A stretch of DNA of 64,000 nucleotides, taken from contig NZ_DIGV01000055.1 of assembly GCF_002419815.1 (NCBI RefSeq), positions 6,433-70,432 on the forward strand. Direction: 5' to 3'. A program made the translations under genes and the position numbers. This document shows positions 49,544 to 58,037 of this stretch, one piece after another (position 1 is the stretch's first letter; each line of letters begins with the position of its first letter). Source of the DNA: Brevundimonas sp. UBA5713 (GTDB lineage: Bacteria > Pseudomonadota > Alphaproteobacteria > Caulobacterales > Caulobacteraceae). The notes beneath the pieces are model-generated. The model ran no database searches. It was not told where the DNA came from and was given only the letters and a program-made list of their open reading frames with translations.

Positions 49544-50674
49544 GTGGCGTTTCGCGACGGACCATTCGAGAATCTTAAACTGCCGTTGGCGTGGACTGCT
49601 GCGGCAGTTGTCGTTGTTGGCGTGGTTGCCGCCATTGTCATGCTGGCCAGCGGATCGCGTCAGTCGGCGGGGCAGGCCTCCTACATGCGCGCTGGCGTCG
49701 AAAGCGCGACGGCGCCCGTCGGCGAAGTTCTGTCGGCTCCCGTCCGCTGGACCGGCGACGTGGTCGAATACGTCACGGGCTACTTCTTCGCCGTATCCGA
49801 GAACCGCCGTCTGCGCGAACAGGTTGCCGAACTGAGCGACTGGCGTGACGAGGCCATCGCCCTCAAAAACATCAATGCCCGCTATGAGCAGATGCTGGGC
49901 ATCCATGCCGATCCACCCATTCCGATGGTGACGGGCCGTACGGTTCTGGATTCCCGTGGGCCTTTCGCCCGCGCGCGTCTGATCAATCTGGGCAGTCGTG
50001 ATGGCGTCCGTCCCGGAAATCCCGCCCTGAGCGAGCACGGCATTGTGGGCCGGATCAGCGGTGTCAGCCACGGTGTCAGCCGACTGGTGCTGGTGACCGA
50101 CGTGTCCTCGCGTATCCCGGTCATGGTCGAGCGCACGGATGCCCGCGCCATTCTGGCCGGTGATGCCAGCCGTAACCCGCGCCTCGACTATGTGCGCGGA
50201 ATTGATGTCATTCAGGAAGGCGACCGTGTCATCACGTCTGGCGACGGTGGCGGTATTCCGCGTGGCCTGCCGGTGGGCGTGGTGGCCAAGGGCGTTGACG
50301 GATCGTGGCGTGTAAAACTCTTCAGCGAACGCACCGCCATCGACTATGTGCGCGTGCTGCTGTTCCAGGATTTCAACCAGCTGATCGACCCGAACAGTCT
50401 GACAGCGCCTGCGCTGGCGGCCGTAGAATCCGCGCCGCCGCCCACACCGGCTCAGGCTGCGGCCATTAACGACGCGGCCACACGCCGTGCCAATGAGCGC
50501 GAGGCGCAGGCCGAACGTGCCCGCCGTGCCGAGGTCGAGGCCATTGCCCGCGAACGTGCCGAAGCCGAGGCCCGCGCGCAGGCGGTTCGCGAGGCGGCCC
50601 AGCAGGCGGCTGCTCAACAGGCGGCGGCTCAGCAAGCCACAACCGCTCCGTCAAACGGGAACGGACCGGGATGA
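49544..50674 (+). CDS. mreC: Rod shape-determining protein MreC
   Basis: 376 residues. One membrane helix (about 15-36), a coiled-coil segment (about 80-110, ENRRLREQVAELSDWRDEAIALK) and the periplasmic MreC beta domains (about 115-285; RARLINLGSRDGVRPGNPAL, ITSGDGGGIPRGLPVG). The last 80 residues are an Ala/Glu/Arg/Gln-rich low-complexity tail, longer than in E. coli but usual for Caulobacterales. It scaffolds PBP2 and other wall enzymes. Starts with GTG after TAGGAAGG; stop overlaps mreD (ATGA). Confidence 0.96.
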   Translation: MAFRDGPFENLKLPLAWTAAAVVVVGVVAAIVMLASGSRQSAGQASYMRAGVESATAPVGEVLSAPVRWTGDVVEYVTGYFFAVSENRRLREQVAELSDWRDEAIALKNINARYEQMLGIHADPPIPMVTGRTVLDSRGPFARARLINLGSRDGVRPGNPALSEHGIVGRISGVSHGVSRLVLVTDVSSRIPVMVERTDARAILAGDASRNPRLDYVRGIDVIQEGDRVITSGDGGGIPRGLPVGVVAKGVDGSWRVKLFSERTAIDYVRVLLFQDFNQLIDPNSLTAPALAAVESAPPPTPAQAAAINDAATRRANEREAQAERARRAEVEAIARERAEAEARAQAVREAAQQAAAQQAAAQQATTAPSNGNGPG

Positions 50675-51189
50675 GGCGGCCGATTTCGGTCCGCGTGGTC
50701 AGCCCGATGGAATGGGTTGTCTATCCGGCCTTGGCGGCTGTGCTGCTGACGATCGTTTTGGCCACGCCCTTGCGCATCTTTGGTATCTCCTTGCCAGAGC
50801 CGGTGTTTCCGCTGGTTCTGGCGTTCGCATGGCCGATGATCCGCCCGTCGTTTCTGGGGCCGGTGGTTCTGTTTGCGCTGGGGCTCTTCCTCGACCTGTT
50901 CTGGGGCGGAATGCTGGGCCTGTGGCCGCTGTGCCTGATGGCCGTCTATGGCGGCATTCTGGCGGTGCGAACATTTATGGCGGGGCAGTCCACCTTGGTG
51001 AACTTCCTGCTTTATGTGGGCAGCCTGTTGCTGGCCTTCTTCATTGCCTATCTGGTCACCGCGCTGCGGATCGGTAACGCGCCCAGCTTCTTTGCCCTGT
51101 TGGGGCAGGTGCTGCCGACGCTGCTTCTGTTCCCTGCAGCCGATTGGTTGATGCAGAAGTTTGACGACAATGATGTGAGGTTCATGTGA
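50671..51189 (+). CDS. mreD: Rod shape-determining protein MreD
   Basis: 172 residues, almost entirely hydrophobic, with five predicted membrane helices. The sequence and place between mreC and mrdA identify it. MreD links the periplasmic MreC complex with the membrane. Its stop overlaps the GTG start of mrdA (GTGA). Confidence 0.93.
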   Translation: MRRPISVRVVSPMEWVVYPALAAVLLTIVLATPLRIFGISLPEPVFPLVLAFAWPMIRPSFLGPVVLFALGLFLDLFWGGMLGLWPLCLMAVYGGILAVRTFMAGQSTLVNFLLYVGSLLLAFFIAYLVTALRIGNAPSFFALLGQVLPTLLLFPAADWLMQKFDDNDVRFM

Positions 51190-53174
51190 GCAGTGAACCG
51201 CAACTGTTTTTCGCCGATGTGAACGAGCGTCAGGGGACCTTCCTGCGCCGGACTTTGGTGCTGGGCGCAGGCACTCTGCTGGGCCTTGGCGTGCTGGTGG
51301 GCCGTCTCAGCCAGCTTCAGGTCGTGCAGGCCGAAGAGTATGCGACCCTCGCGACCAACAACCAGTTCAACTTCCGTTTGGTGCCGCCGCCGCGTGGTCT
51401 GATCAAGGACCGCAACGGCGAAGTCATCGCCGGAAACCGTCCCAGCTTCCGCGTGCTGGTGGTGCGTGACGAAACCAAGGATCTGGATCAGACGCTGGAC
51501 CTGTTGGGCCGTCTGTTGCCTGACACTCTGGAGCGCCGTCGCAACATCATCCGTGAAGTGAATGCTGCGCCGCGCTTTTCGCCGGTTCCGGTCAAGAGCG
51601 ACCTCACTTGGGAAGAGTTTTCCAAGGTCAATCTGCATGCTGCCGACCTGCCGGGTGTCATGGCTGACATGCACGAGGCCCGCTACTATCCGCACGGCGG
51701 AGCCTATGCCCACGTCGTGGGCTATGTGGCCAAGGTGTCCGACCGCGACGTGCAGGAGATCCGCGACAAGGGCGAACAAGTCCCGTCCATCCTCTACAAC
51801 CCCGGATATCGCATCGGTCGTCAAGGCGTTGAAAAGGCGTTGGACGAGCATCTGCGCGGTGAGCCGGGCGGCAACCGCGTCGAGGTTGACGTGCGTGGTC
51901 GCGTGGTAGCCGAGGATATCGCAGGCTCCAAACCGGCTGTGCCGGGTGCTGAGGTCGTTCTGACGCTGGACAATGATGTCCAGAACCGCGCGTTGGAGGT
52001 GTTTGGCGAAGAGTCCGGCGGCTGCGTCGTCATGGATGTTCGTAACGGCGACATTCTGGCCATGGTGTCGTCGCCGTCGTTCGATCCCAACCTGTTCGTG
52101 GGCGGGGTGCCCTCGCGCATCTATCGCGCGCTGGCGGACTATGAACGCCGTCCGCTGCTGGATAAGGCGATCTATGGCACCTTCCCGCCGGGTTCCACCT
52201 TCAAAATGACGACGGCGCTGGCCTTTCTCGACGCGGGGATCGATCCCAAGGAGCGGGTAGTCTGTACCGGTGGCTATCGCTTTGGCGGGCGCACCTTCCG
52301 TTGCTGGAAAAAGAGCGGCCACGGTGCTGTGGACATGCACAGCGCCATCAAGAACTCTTGCGACGTCTATTTCTACCACCTGTCGAACCGCGCGGGCGTG
52401 GACCGCATTGCCCGCGTGGCCGAGGATCTCGGTTTTCACCAAACCTATGAGATCGGCATTAGCGGGCAGCGCAAAGGCCTGATGCCGACGACCGAGTGGG
52501 TGAAAAAGGCGCGTCCGCGTGATCCGGTCTGGCATCCGGGCGAAACCCTGTCGGTGTCAATCGGGCAGGGGGCGATTGAGTCCACGGCGCTGCAATTGGC
52601 AGTGATGACCTCGCGCTTGGCCAATGGCCGCAAGGCCATCAATCCACGCCTGATCAAGTCCATCGGCGGTGTCGAACAGCCCTCGGGCGCCGAGGTGCCG
52701 GACCTGCCGTTCCCGGACGAGCATTTGGATATCGTGCGCGCCGGCATGGCCTCGGTGGCCAATGACGTGACCGGTACCGCCTATCGCGCCTCCCAGCTCG
52801 GCTTGGGGGACATCAAGATGGCGGGCAAGACCGGCACAGCCCAGTCGCGGGACTATAAGCCCGGTGAATCGCGCGGTCCGCGTAACGCGGTGTGGAGCCG
52901 ACGCGACCACGCCCTGTTTGTGGCTTTCGCCCCGCATGACGCCCCGCGTTACGCTATTGCCCTGATCATCCAGCACGCCCCGTCGGGTGGTTCTGCCGAT
53001 GCCGCGCCGCGCGCGCGCGAGGTCATGAAGGTGGCTCTGCTCAAAGACCCCGAAATGCGCGCCCGCATCGAGCGGCCCTTGCCGCCGGAACCGACTGGCC
53101 CGCTGACCGAGGACGAGCTGAACTTCGGTGCAGCCCCGTCCATTGAGCCCGATGATGGAGCCGAGCCGCGATGA
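51186..53174 (+). CDS. mrdA: Penicillin-binding protein 2 (elongasome transpeptidase)
   Basis: A 662-residue class B PBP. After a membrane anchor (about 22-42) come the pedestal domain (RGLIKDRNGEVIAGNRPSF) and the transpeptidase domain, with the catalytic serine S337 in GSTFKM, the SxN motif in LSNRAG, and K548 in KTGTAQ. It cross-links peptidoglycan during elongation together with RodA. GTG start after GAGG; its stop overlaps rodA (ATGA). Confidence 0.97.
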   Translation: MSSEPQLFFADVNERQGTFLRRTLVLGAGTLLGLGVLVGRLSQLQVVQAEEYATLATNNQFNFRLVPPPRGLIKDRNGEVIAGNRPSFRVLVVRDETKDLDQTLDLLGRLLPDTLERRRNIIREVNAAPRFSPVPVKSDLTWEEFSKVNLHAADLPGVMADMHEARYYPHGGAYAHVVGYVAKVSDRDVQEIRDKGEQVPSILYNPGYRIGRQGVEKALDEHLRGEPGGNRVEVDVRGRVVAEDIAGSKPAVPGAEVVLTLDNDVQNRALEVFGEESGGCVVMDVRNGDILAMVSSPSFDPNLFVGGVPSRIYRALADYERRPLLDKAIYGTFPPGSTFKMTTALAFLDAGIDPKERVVCTGGYRFGGRTFRCWKKSGHGAVDMHSAIKNSCDVYFYHLSNRAGVDRIARVAEDLGFHQTYEIGISGQRKGLMPTTEWVKKARPRDPVWHPGETLSVSIGQGAIESTALQLAVMTSRLANGRKAINPRLIKSIGGVEQPSGAEVPDLPFPDEHLDIVRAGMASVANDVTGTAYRASQLGLGDIKMAGKTGTAQSRDYKPGESRGPRNAVWSRRDHALFVAFAPHDAPRYAIALIIQHAPSGGSADAAPRAREVMKVALLKDPEMRARIERPLPPEPTGPLTEDELNFGAAPSIEPDDGAEPR

Positions 53175-54328
53175 CCTCGTCTGCCCTGACCCGTCCGGGG
53201 GAGCGCGACCGCTTCTCTGTCAAACTGACCCAGATTGACTGGCGCATTGTCGGCCTTTTGACCTGTCTGGCCGGTATCGGCACCATGATGCTGTATTCCC
53301 TCGGCAAACTGTCGTGGGAGCCTTGGGCGGCCAAGCATCTGCTGCGCTATGGCGTGCTGCTGGTGGCCATGATCGGTCTGTCGCTGTTTCACCCCAAATG
53401 GTGGTTCCGCGCGGCCTATCCATTGTATGGCGTGCTGCTGATTATGGTGGCCCTGGTTGACTTTTCACCGCTGGGCTACGAGGCGGGCGGTGCCAAGAAC
53501 TGGCTGAACCTCGGCTTTATCCGCATCCAGCCCGCAGAGTTTATGAAGATCGGCTTGGTGCTGGCGCTGGCACGCTGGTACCACAACCATACGGCCCAAG
53601 AGGCCCGCTGGTCGTGGAAGTTGGTGATACCGGCAGGTATGATTGGGGTGCCGTTCCTGCTGGTGGCGGCACAGCCGGACCTTGGCTCGGCCATGATCAT
53701 TGGCCTGACCGGTGCAGCGATTATGGTGCTGGCGGGATTGAGCTGGTGGGTGATCGGCGCTGCGGCTGCGGCGGCTCTGGTGATTATCCCGCCTTTCGTC
53801 ATGTTCGTGATGCACGACTATCAGCGCAATCGCGTGCTGAACTTCCTGAATCCGGAAATGGATCCCTCGGGTACCGGCTACAACATTATCCAGTCCAAGA
53901 TCGCCTTGGGCTCGGGCGGCGTGCTGGGCAAGGGCTTTGGGCTGGGTAGCCAGAGCCAGCTGGAGTTCCTGCCGGAACGCCACACCGACTTCATCTTCTC
54001 GACCCTGTCCGAAGAGTTCGGCTTCCTCGGCTCGTCGGCGGTACTGATCTGCTATGGCGCTTTGATCTTGATTGCCCTGCGCATCGCCTCGCTGTCGCAC
54101 AGCCATTTTGGCCGGATTGGCGCGGCGGGCATGGTGGCGTTTGTGGCGATGTTTGTGCTGATCAACGGGGCCATGGTCATGGGTCTGGCTCCCGTGGTGG
54201 GCGTGCCCATGCCGATGCTGTCCTATGGCGGCTCGGGCATGATGACAGTGATGATTGGCTTTGCGCTGGTCATGTCGGTGCGCATCCACCGTTATGCCGA
54301 ACTTCCAAAGGGGCATGGCCTGTTCTGA
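53171..54328 (+). CDS. rodA: Peptidoglycan glycosyltransferase RodA (SEDS)
   Basis: A 385-residue SEDS protein with about ten membrane helices that polymerises lipid II during elongation as the partner of PBP2. GAKNWLNLGFIRIQPAEFMKIGLVLALARW contains the conserved family stretch and QPDLGSAMII the catalytic aspartate. FLPERHTDFIFSTLSEEFGFLG and GVPMPMLSYGGSGMM are further SEDS signatures. Last gene of the overlapping elongasome set. Confidence 0.97.
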   Translation: MTSSALTRPGERDRFSVKLTQIDWRIVGLLTCLAGIGTMMLYSLGKLSWEPWAAKHLLRYGVLLVAMIGLSLFHPKWWFRAAYPLYGVLLIMVALVDFSPLGYEAGGAKNWLNLGFIRIQPAEFMKIGLVLALARWYHNHTAQEARWSWKLVIPAGMIGVPFLLVAAQPDLGSAMIIGLTGAAIMVLAGLSWWVIGAAAAAALVIIPPFVMFVMHDYQRNRVLNFLNPEMDPSGTGYNIIQSKIALGSGGVLGKGFGLGSQSQLEFLPERHTDFIFSTLSEEFGFLGSSAVLICYGALILIALRIASLSHSHFGRIGAAGMVAFVAMFVLINGAMVMGLAPVVGVPMPMLSYGGSGMMTVMIGFALVMSVRIHRYAELPKGHGLF

Positions 54329-54350
54329 TCCCAGCGTCTAGGATCGGCCT

Positions 54351-54812
54351 ATGAGCGATACACCCATCCCCAAGGCCGATCCGGCCATGTTCGGCGACTG
54401 CGGCGACAAACCGTGCCCGCAGCCGGTAACCGCCATTCCTGCCAACTCCGAAGCCGTTCAGGACCTGAGCGTGCGCATGCGCGACAATCCGGCGGAATGG
54501 GCCTTTGTGCGCCTATCGCGCCTGATCCAGGAGTTCGAGGCCAATCTGGACAAGGACGAGGAGATCGGTGCGCGGGTTGTGGGCCTGCCCGGCGACGGCA
54601 CGATGCAGATCGTCGATGTAGGCTTCTGGGGGCCCGACCTGATCATGTTCTTCGGACGTAATGCCGACGGCAAGCCGGTGCGTCTGGTCCAGCACTACAC
54701 CCAGCTGAATGTCGTGCTCAGTGCGATGAAAAAGCCGGAAGATCAGGCCGAGCCTAACCGCATCGGCTTCCGGCTGGACGAACTGGTAAAGAGCACCAAT
54801 CCGTCCAGCTAA
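54351..54812 (+). CDS. DUF6173-type protein
   Basis: 153 residues, soluble, without signal peptide. The run NPAEWAFVRLSRLIQEFEANLDKDEEIGARVVGLPG...IVDVGFWGPDLIMFFGRNADGKPVRLVQHYTQLNVVLSAM resembles what I remember of DUF6173, a small family from Alphaproteobacteria of unknown role. It begins 22 bases after rodA in the same orientation and may be the sixth gene of the elongasome transcript, though a function in wall growth is only inferred from that. Confidence 0.75.
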   Translation: MSDTPIPKADPAMFGDCGDKPCPQPVTAIPANSEAVQDLSVRMRDNPAEWAFVRLSRLIQEFEANLDKDEEIGARVVGLPGDGTMQIVDVGFWGPDLIMFFGRNADGKPVRLVQHYTQLNVVLSAMKKPEDQAEPNRIGFRLDELVKSTNPSS

Positions 54813-54818
54813 GACAGG

Positions 54819-55796
54819 CTAGCCCTGTTTTGCGGCCCAGTCAGTGGCGCGCACAAGACTGTCGACGATGCCCGGTTCGCTGCTGGCGTGACCGGCATCG
54901 CCGATAATTTCCAGCTTGGCCTCGGGGAAGGCGCGGTGCAGCGCCCATGCGCCCGAGGCGGGCGTCACCACGTCAAAGCGTCCTTGGGCGATCCACGTCG
55001 GTATGTGGCGGATCTTGTCGACATTCTCGATGATCCAGTTCTCGCTGTCGAAGAAACCGCCGTGGGTAAAGTACCAGTTCTCGATGCGGGCAAAGGCCAC
55101 GGCAAACTCGGGATCGCCGAACTTGTCCGGAGAGCCGTTGGCTCCGGCGACGGTGACAGTGTTGCCTTCCCACGTAGCCCAAGCCACGGCCGCGCGGTTG
55201 CGCTCTTCGATATTGTCACCGGTCAGGCGCTTGAAATAGGCCTTCATCAGGTCGCCGCGTTCATCTTCGGGGATGGGGGCGAGGAAGCTCTCCCACAGGT
55301 CCGGCCACAGCATGGAGGCACCGTCCTGATAGAACCAGTGCAGCTCTTTTCTGGTCATCAGGAAGATACCGCGCAGCACCAATGCGCGCGTGCGCTCCGG
55401 ATGGGTGATGGCATAGGTCAGAGACAGGGTTGAGCCCCACGAGCCTCCGAAGACCACCCATTTGTCGATGCCCAGCATCTCGCGGATGGCCTCGATATCG
55501 CGAACCAGATCCCAGGTCGTATTGTTCTCGAGGCTGGCGTTTGGCCGCGACAAGCCACATCCGCGCTGATCGAACATAATGATACGATAGACCGCCGGAT
55601 CGAAATAGCGGCGCAGGGACGGGTTTACCGCGCCACCTGGCCCGCCATGGAGTACCACGACCGGCACGCCGTCGGGATTGCCGCTTTCTTCCCAATAGAT
55701 TTCATGGACGCTGTCGGTTTTTAGCCAGCCGTATTTGTTGGCTTCGATTTCGGGGTACAGCGTCCGGCGCGGGGCGGTGACAGGGGGAAAGGCCAT
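54819..55796 (-). CDS. pip: Proline iminopeptidase
   Basis: A 325-residue alpha/beta hydrolase of peptidase family S33 that removes N-terminal proline. HGGPGGAVNP is the oxyanion-hole motif, FDQRGCGLSRP follows, the nucleophile lies in GGSWGS, and the aspartate and histidine in QGRFDVVTPA and GDAGHA. Length is normal. It follows the DUF423 gene on the same strand and is convergent with the DUF6173 gene. Confidence 0.95.
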   Translation of the reverse strand: MAFPPVTAPRRTLYPEIEANKYGWLKTDSVHEIYWEESGNPDGVPVVVLHGGPGGAVNPSLRRYFDPAVYRIIMFDQRGCGLSRPNASLENNTTWDLVRDIEAIREMLGIDKWVVFGGSWGSTLSLTYAITHPERTRALVLRGIFLMTRKELHWFYQDGASMLWPDLWESFLAPIPEDERGDLMKAYFKRLTGDNIEERNRAAVAWATWEGNTVTVAGANGSPDKFGDPEFAVAFARIENWYFTHGGFFDSENWIIENVDKIRHIPTWIAQGRFDVVTPASGAWALHRAFPEAKLEIIGDAGHASSEPGIVDSLVRATDWAAKQG

Positions 55797-55815
55797 ATCG
55801 GTTCTTTCTATGTAA

Positions 55816-56181
55816 TCAGGACGGAGTGCCGCGAACGGCGCGAACGGCCAGCAAAAGCCAGCCTATAATCATCAAACTTCCCCCGACAGGTGCGACGGCC
55901 CCCATGATCCGCACCCCCGTGAATGCCAGCAGTGTCAGGGCGGCGCAGAACACAATCCCGCCGCAGACTGCCAGCCATCCGGCGATGCGGCCCAAAGCTC
56001 CCGACTGCGGCCATAGCGCCAGTGCAACACCCAACACAGAATGTACCAGCAGGTAGTGGCCACCGGTGGCCAGCCACTGGGCCTGTTGCGGCCCTGCGCC
56101 ATGGGCGGCGAACGCTGAAATTGCAACGGAAATAGCGCCGCACAGTGCGGCAACCGCCAGCAGTTTTCGGTCTGATTTCAT
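55816..56181 (-). CDS. DUF423 (YgdD-like) membrane protein
   Basis: About 121 residues with four membrane helices and the family stretch AISAFAAHGAGPQQAQWLATGGHYLLVHSVLGVALAL. Unknown biochemical role. The start at 56181 fits the usual length; the frame opens a few codons earlier. It is divergent from the MFS permease with about 50 bases between and probably co-transcribed with pip. Confidence 0.85.
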   Translation of the reverse strand: MKSDRKLLAVAALCGAISVAISAFAAHGAGPQQAQWLATGGHYLLVHSVLGVALALWPQSGALGRIAGWLAVCGGIVFCAALTLLAFTGVRIMGAVAPVGGSLMIIGWLLLAVRAVRGTPS

Positions 56182-56231
56182 GACGAAAGATGTAGACCAC
56201 ATTGGCGCGAAAGTCTGCTATCGGCGCCCGC

Positions 56232-57419
56232 ATGAATTCGGCCACGCGCGTCTCCCTCCATTACATCACCCTTTTTGCGGTCACGGGCGTCTCGATGCCC
56301 TTCGCAGGCCTGTGGCTGAAATCCAAAGGCATGAGCGGTGCCGAGATTGGTCTGCTGCTGGCCTTGCCGATGATCGGACGCTTGATCAGCGGCCCGTTCA
56401 TGGCCGTTTGGGCCGATGGTTTCCGCCATCGCCGCAGCGCGATCAGCCTGATCGGCTTTGCCATGACCCTGGGTTATGGCTTTGCGGGCCTGACGGACAG
56501 TACCCTGCTGCGCGGCCTGTTCTGGTTTATTGGCGCAACTGCCACGGCGGCGCTATTCCCTCTGGGGGATGTATTGGCGCTGCGATTGGCCAAGCGCGAT
56601 GGCTATCCGTTTAGCCTGCCACGCGGTTTTGGATCACTCGCGTTCGTACTGGCCAATGTGGGTATGGGCGCACTGCTGACTATGGTGTCGCCTGAGCTGA
56701 TCATCGTGTGGATCGTAGTCGCCAGCGGCCTGTGCTGTGTGCTGTCGCGTCTGTTGCTGCCGCCGGTTCTGGTGTCCGAGACGGGTACCAAGGCCGCCGT
56801 GCGCGACCGGTTCGCGGGTATGGGCCGTCTGCTGCGCAATCGCACCTTTATGATCGCCGTCTTGGGCGTGGCTGCCATTCAGGCGGCGCACGGCTTCTAC
56901 TACGGCTTCTCCGCTATCCTCTGGAAGGGGCAGGGACTGTCAGAGAGCTCGACGGGGCTTCTTTGGGGCTGTGCCGTGGCGGCAGAGATTGTCTTTATGT
57001 GGCTGATCGACCCTTGGCGTCGCCGCATGGGTATCGGGGCCTACACCTTGCTGCTGATCGGCGGCGGGGCGGCCGTGGTGCGCTGGACATTGATGGCGAC
57101 CGAGCCGGGCTACGCTGCGCTGTGGCCGCTTCAGGCCATGCACGGGCTGACCTTTGCCGCCACCTATCTGGGCAGTGTCGAGATCGTGGACGCGCTTAGC
57201 CCCCGTCAGGACCACACCTCGTCCCAGACCTTGGCGTCCATGCTGTCTTCGGGCCTGATGACGGGTCTGGCCACGGCCATTTCCGGCCCGCTGTATGATC
57301 AGTTGGGCAGTGCGGGCTATCTGGCTATGGCGGGGATCGCTGTGGTCGGGATCGTCGCGGTGCTGTCAGTCAGAGCGCCTGTTAAATCCGGACTGCTGCC
57401 GGGCGCTGCGCCAGCGTAA
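56232..57419 (+). CDS. MFS transporter of the HcaT-like group
   Basis: About 395 residues with 12 membrane helices. SLHYITLFAVTGVSMPFAGLWLKSKGMSGAEIGLLLALPMIGRLISGPFMAVWAD is the typical N-terminus of the MFS_1_like (PhpT/HcaT) group, and ADGFRHRR is the loop 2-3 motif. E. coli HcaT is proposed to move phenylpropionate; many relatives have unknown cargo. I prefer the ATG at 56232; a TTG at 56202 is in frame. No ring-degradation genes are nearby. Confidence 0.85.
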   Translation: MNSATRVSLHYITLFAVTGVSMPFAGLWLKSKGMSGAEIGLLLALPMIGRLISGPFMAVWADGFRHRRSAISLIGFAMTLGYGFAGLTDSTLLRGLFWFIGATATAALFPLGDVLALRLAKRDGYPFSLPRGFGSLAFVLANVGMGALLTMVSPELIIVWIVVASGLCCVLSRLLLPPVLVSETGTKAAVRDRFAGMGRLLRNRTFMIAVLGVAAIQAAHGFYYGFSAILWKGQGLSESSTGLLWGCAVAAEIVFMWLIDPWRRRMGIGAYTLLLIGGGAAVVRWTLMATEPGYAALWPLQAMHGLTFAATYLGSVEIVDALSPRQDHTSSQTLASMLSSGLMTGLATAISGPLYDQLGSAGYLAMAGIAVVGIVAVLSVRAPVKSGLLPGAAPA

Positions 57420-57996
57420 AGTGCTGGGTCATGACGGTGGCGGCAGCCTTGACGGTGGCGGCCACCTGCGGCTCTGCCATACCGAAAGGAAAACGGATCA
57501 TGGCGATGGCGGGCGTTTCCAGATGGTCTTCCAGCGCCGTCATGATGCGGTAGAGCAGGGCGCTGCCGGCGTCGTCCTCGGCTTCGGAAGAGGCCACCAG
57601 CGCGACCTTGGCGTTTGCAGCAGCTTCCAGAATGGCGGCGGCGGGGGCCGTGGCGCGCACTACGCCGGGGCCGTCCTCGCTGAGGCGGTGGCCGTCGGTT
57701 TTGGGAATTTCGGCGCGGATTTGCAGACGGGCCGGACCTTCATAGCGTGTGCGGCCAATCAGCAGCAGGGCGCGAGCTTCATGCGAGATCAGGCGGCTAA
57801 CCAGATCGCGAGCCAGATTTTCGGCATCGGTGACGCCCTCGATCAGCTCGGTGCGGGCGTTATCCGGTGCCCAAGGCACGCCGGTCAGGTCTTCGACCAA
57901 GTCCCAGACGGGCTCTCCGCCATCCCAATTGCAGATGATAATGCAGGGGCGGCGACTATCCTCGTGTGACTGACCAGCCAGAGAATTATCCGTCAT
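57382..57996 (-). CDS. Pyroglutamyl-peptidase-like protein lacking catalytic residues
   Basis: 204 residues. By eye it follows the C15 pyroglutamyl-peptidase fold: PCIIICNWDGG (first strand), ISHEARALLLIGRTRYEGPARLQIRAEI (matching the HxPDxxxxVGxAGGRxxITxERVAIN region), EDGPGVVRATAPAAAI, VALVASSEAEDDAGSALLYRIMTAL (matching xxVSxTAGTFVCNxLxY) and AIAMIRFPF (matching GFIHVPF). The catalytic Glu, Cys and His are all absent: Gln, no cysteine in that helix, and Arg stand in their places. The start at 57996 has GGGAG at normal spacing. It lies 42 bases downstream of the tipN-like gene on the same strand and is convergent and slightly overlapping with the MFS gene. Binding rather than cleavage is the likely activity; this is inference. 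Confidence 0.65.
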   Translation of the reverse strand: MTDNSLAGQSHEDSRRPCIIICNWDGGEPVWDLVEDLTGVPWAPDNARTELIEGVTDAENLARDLVSRLISHEARALLLIGRTRYEGPARLQIRAEIPKTDGHRLSEDGPGVVRATAPAAAILEAAANAKVALVASSEAEDDAGSALLYRIMTALEDHLETPAIAMIRFPFGMAEPQVAATVKAAATVMTQHFTLAQRPAAVRI

Positions 57997-58037
57997 TATG
58001 CTGCTCCCGACGCCCACATATCCAATCGGGCTCAATC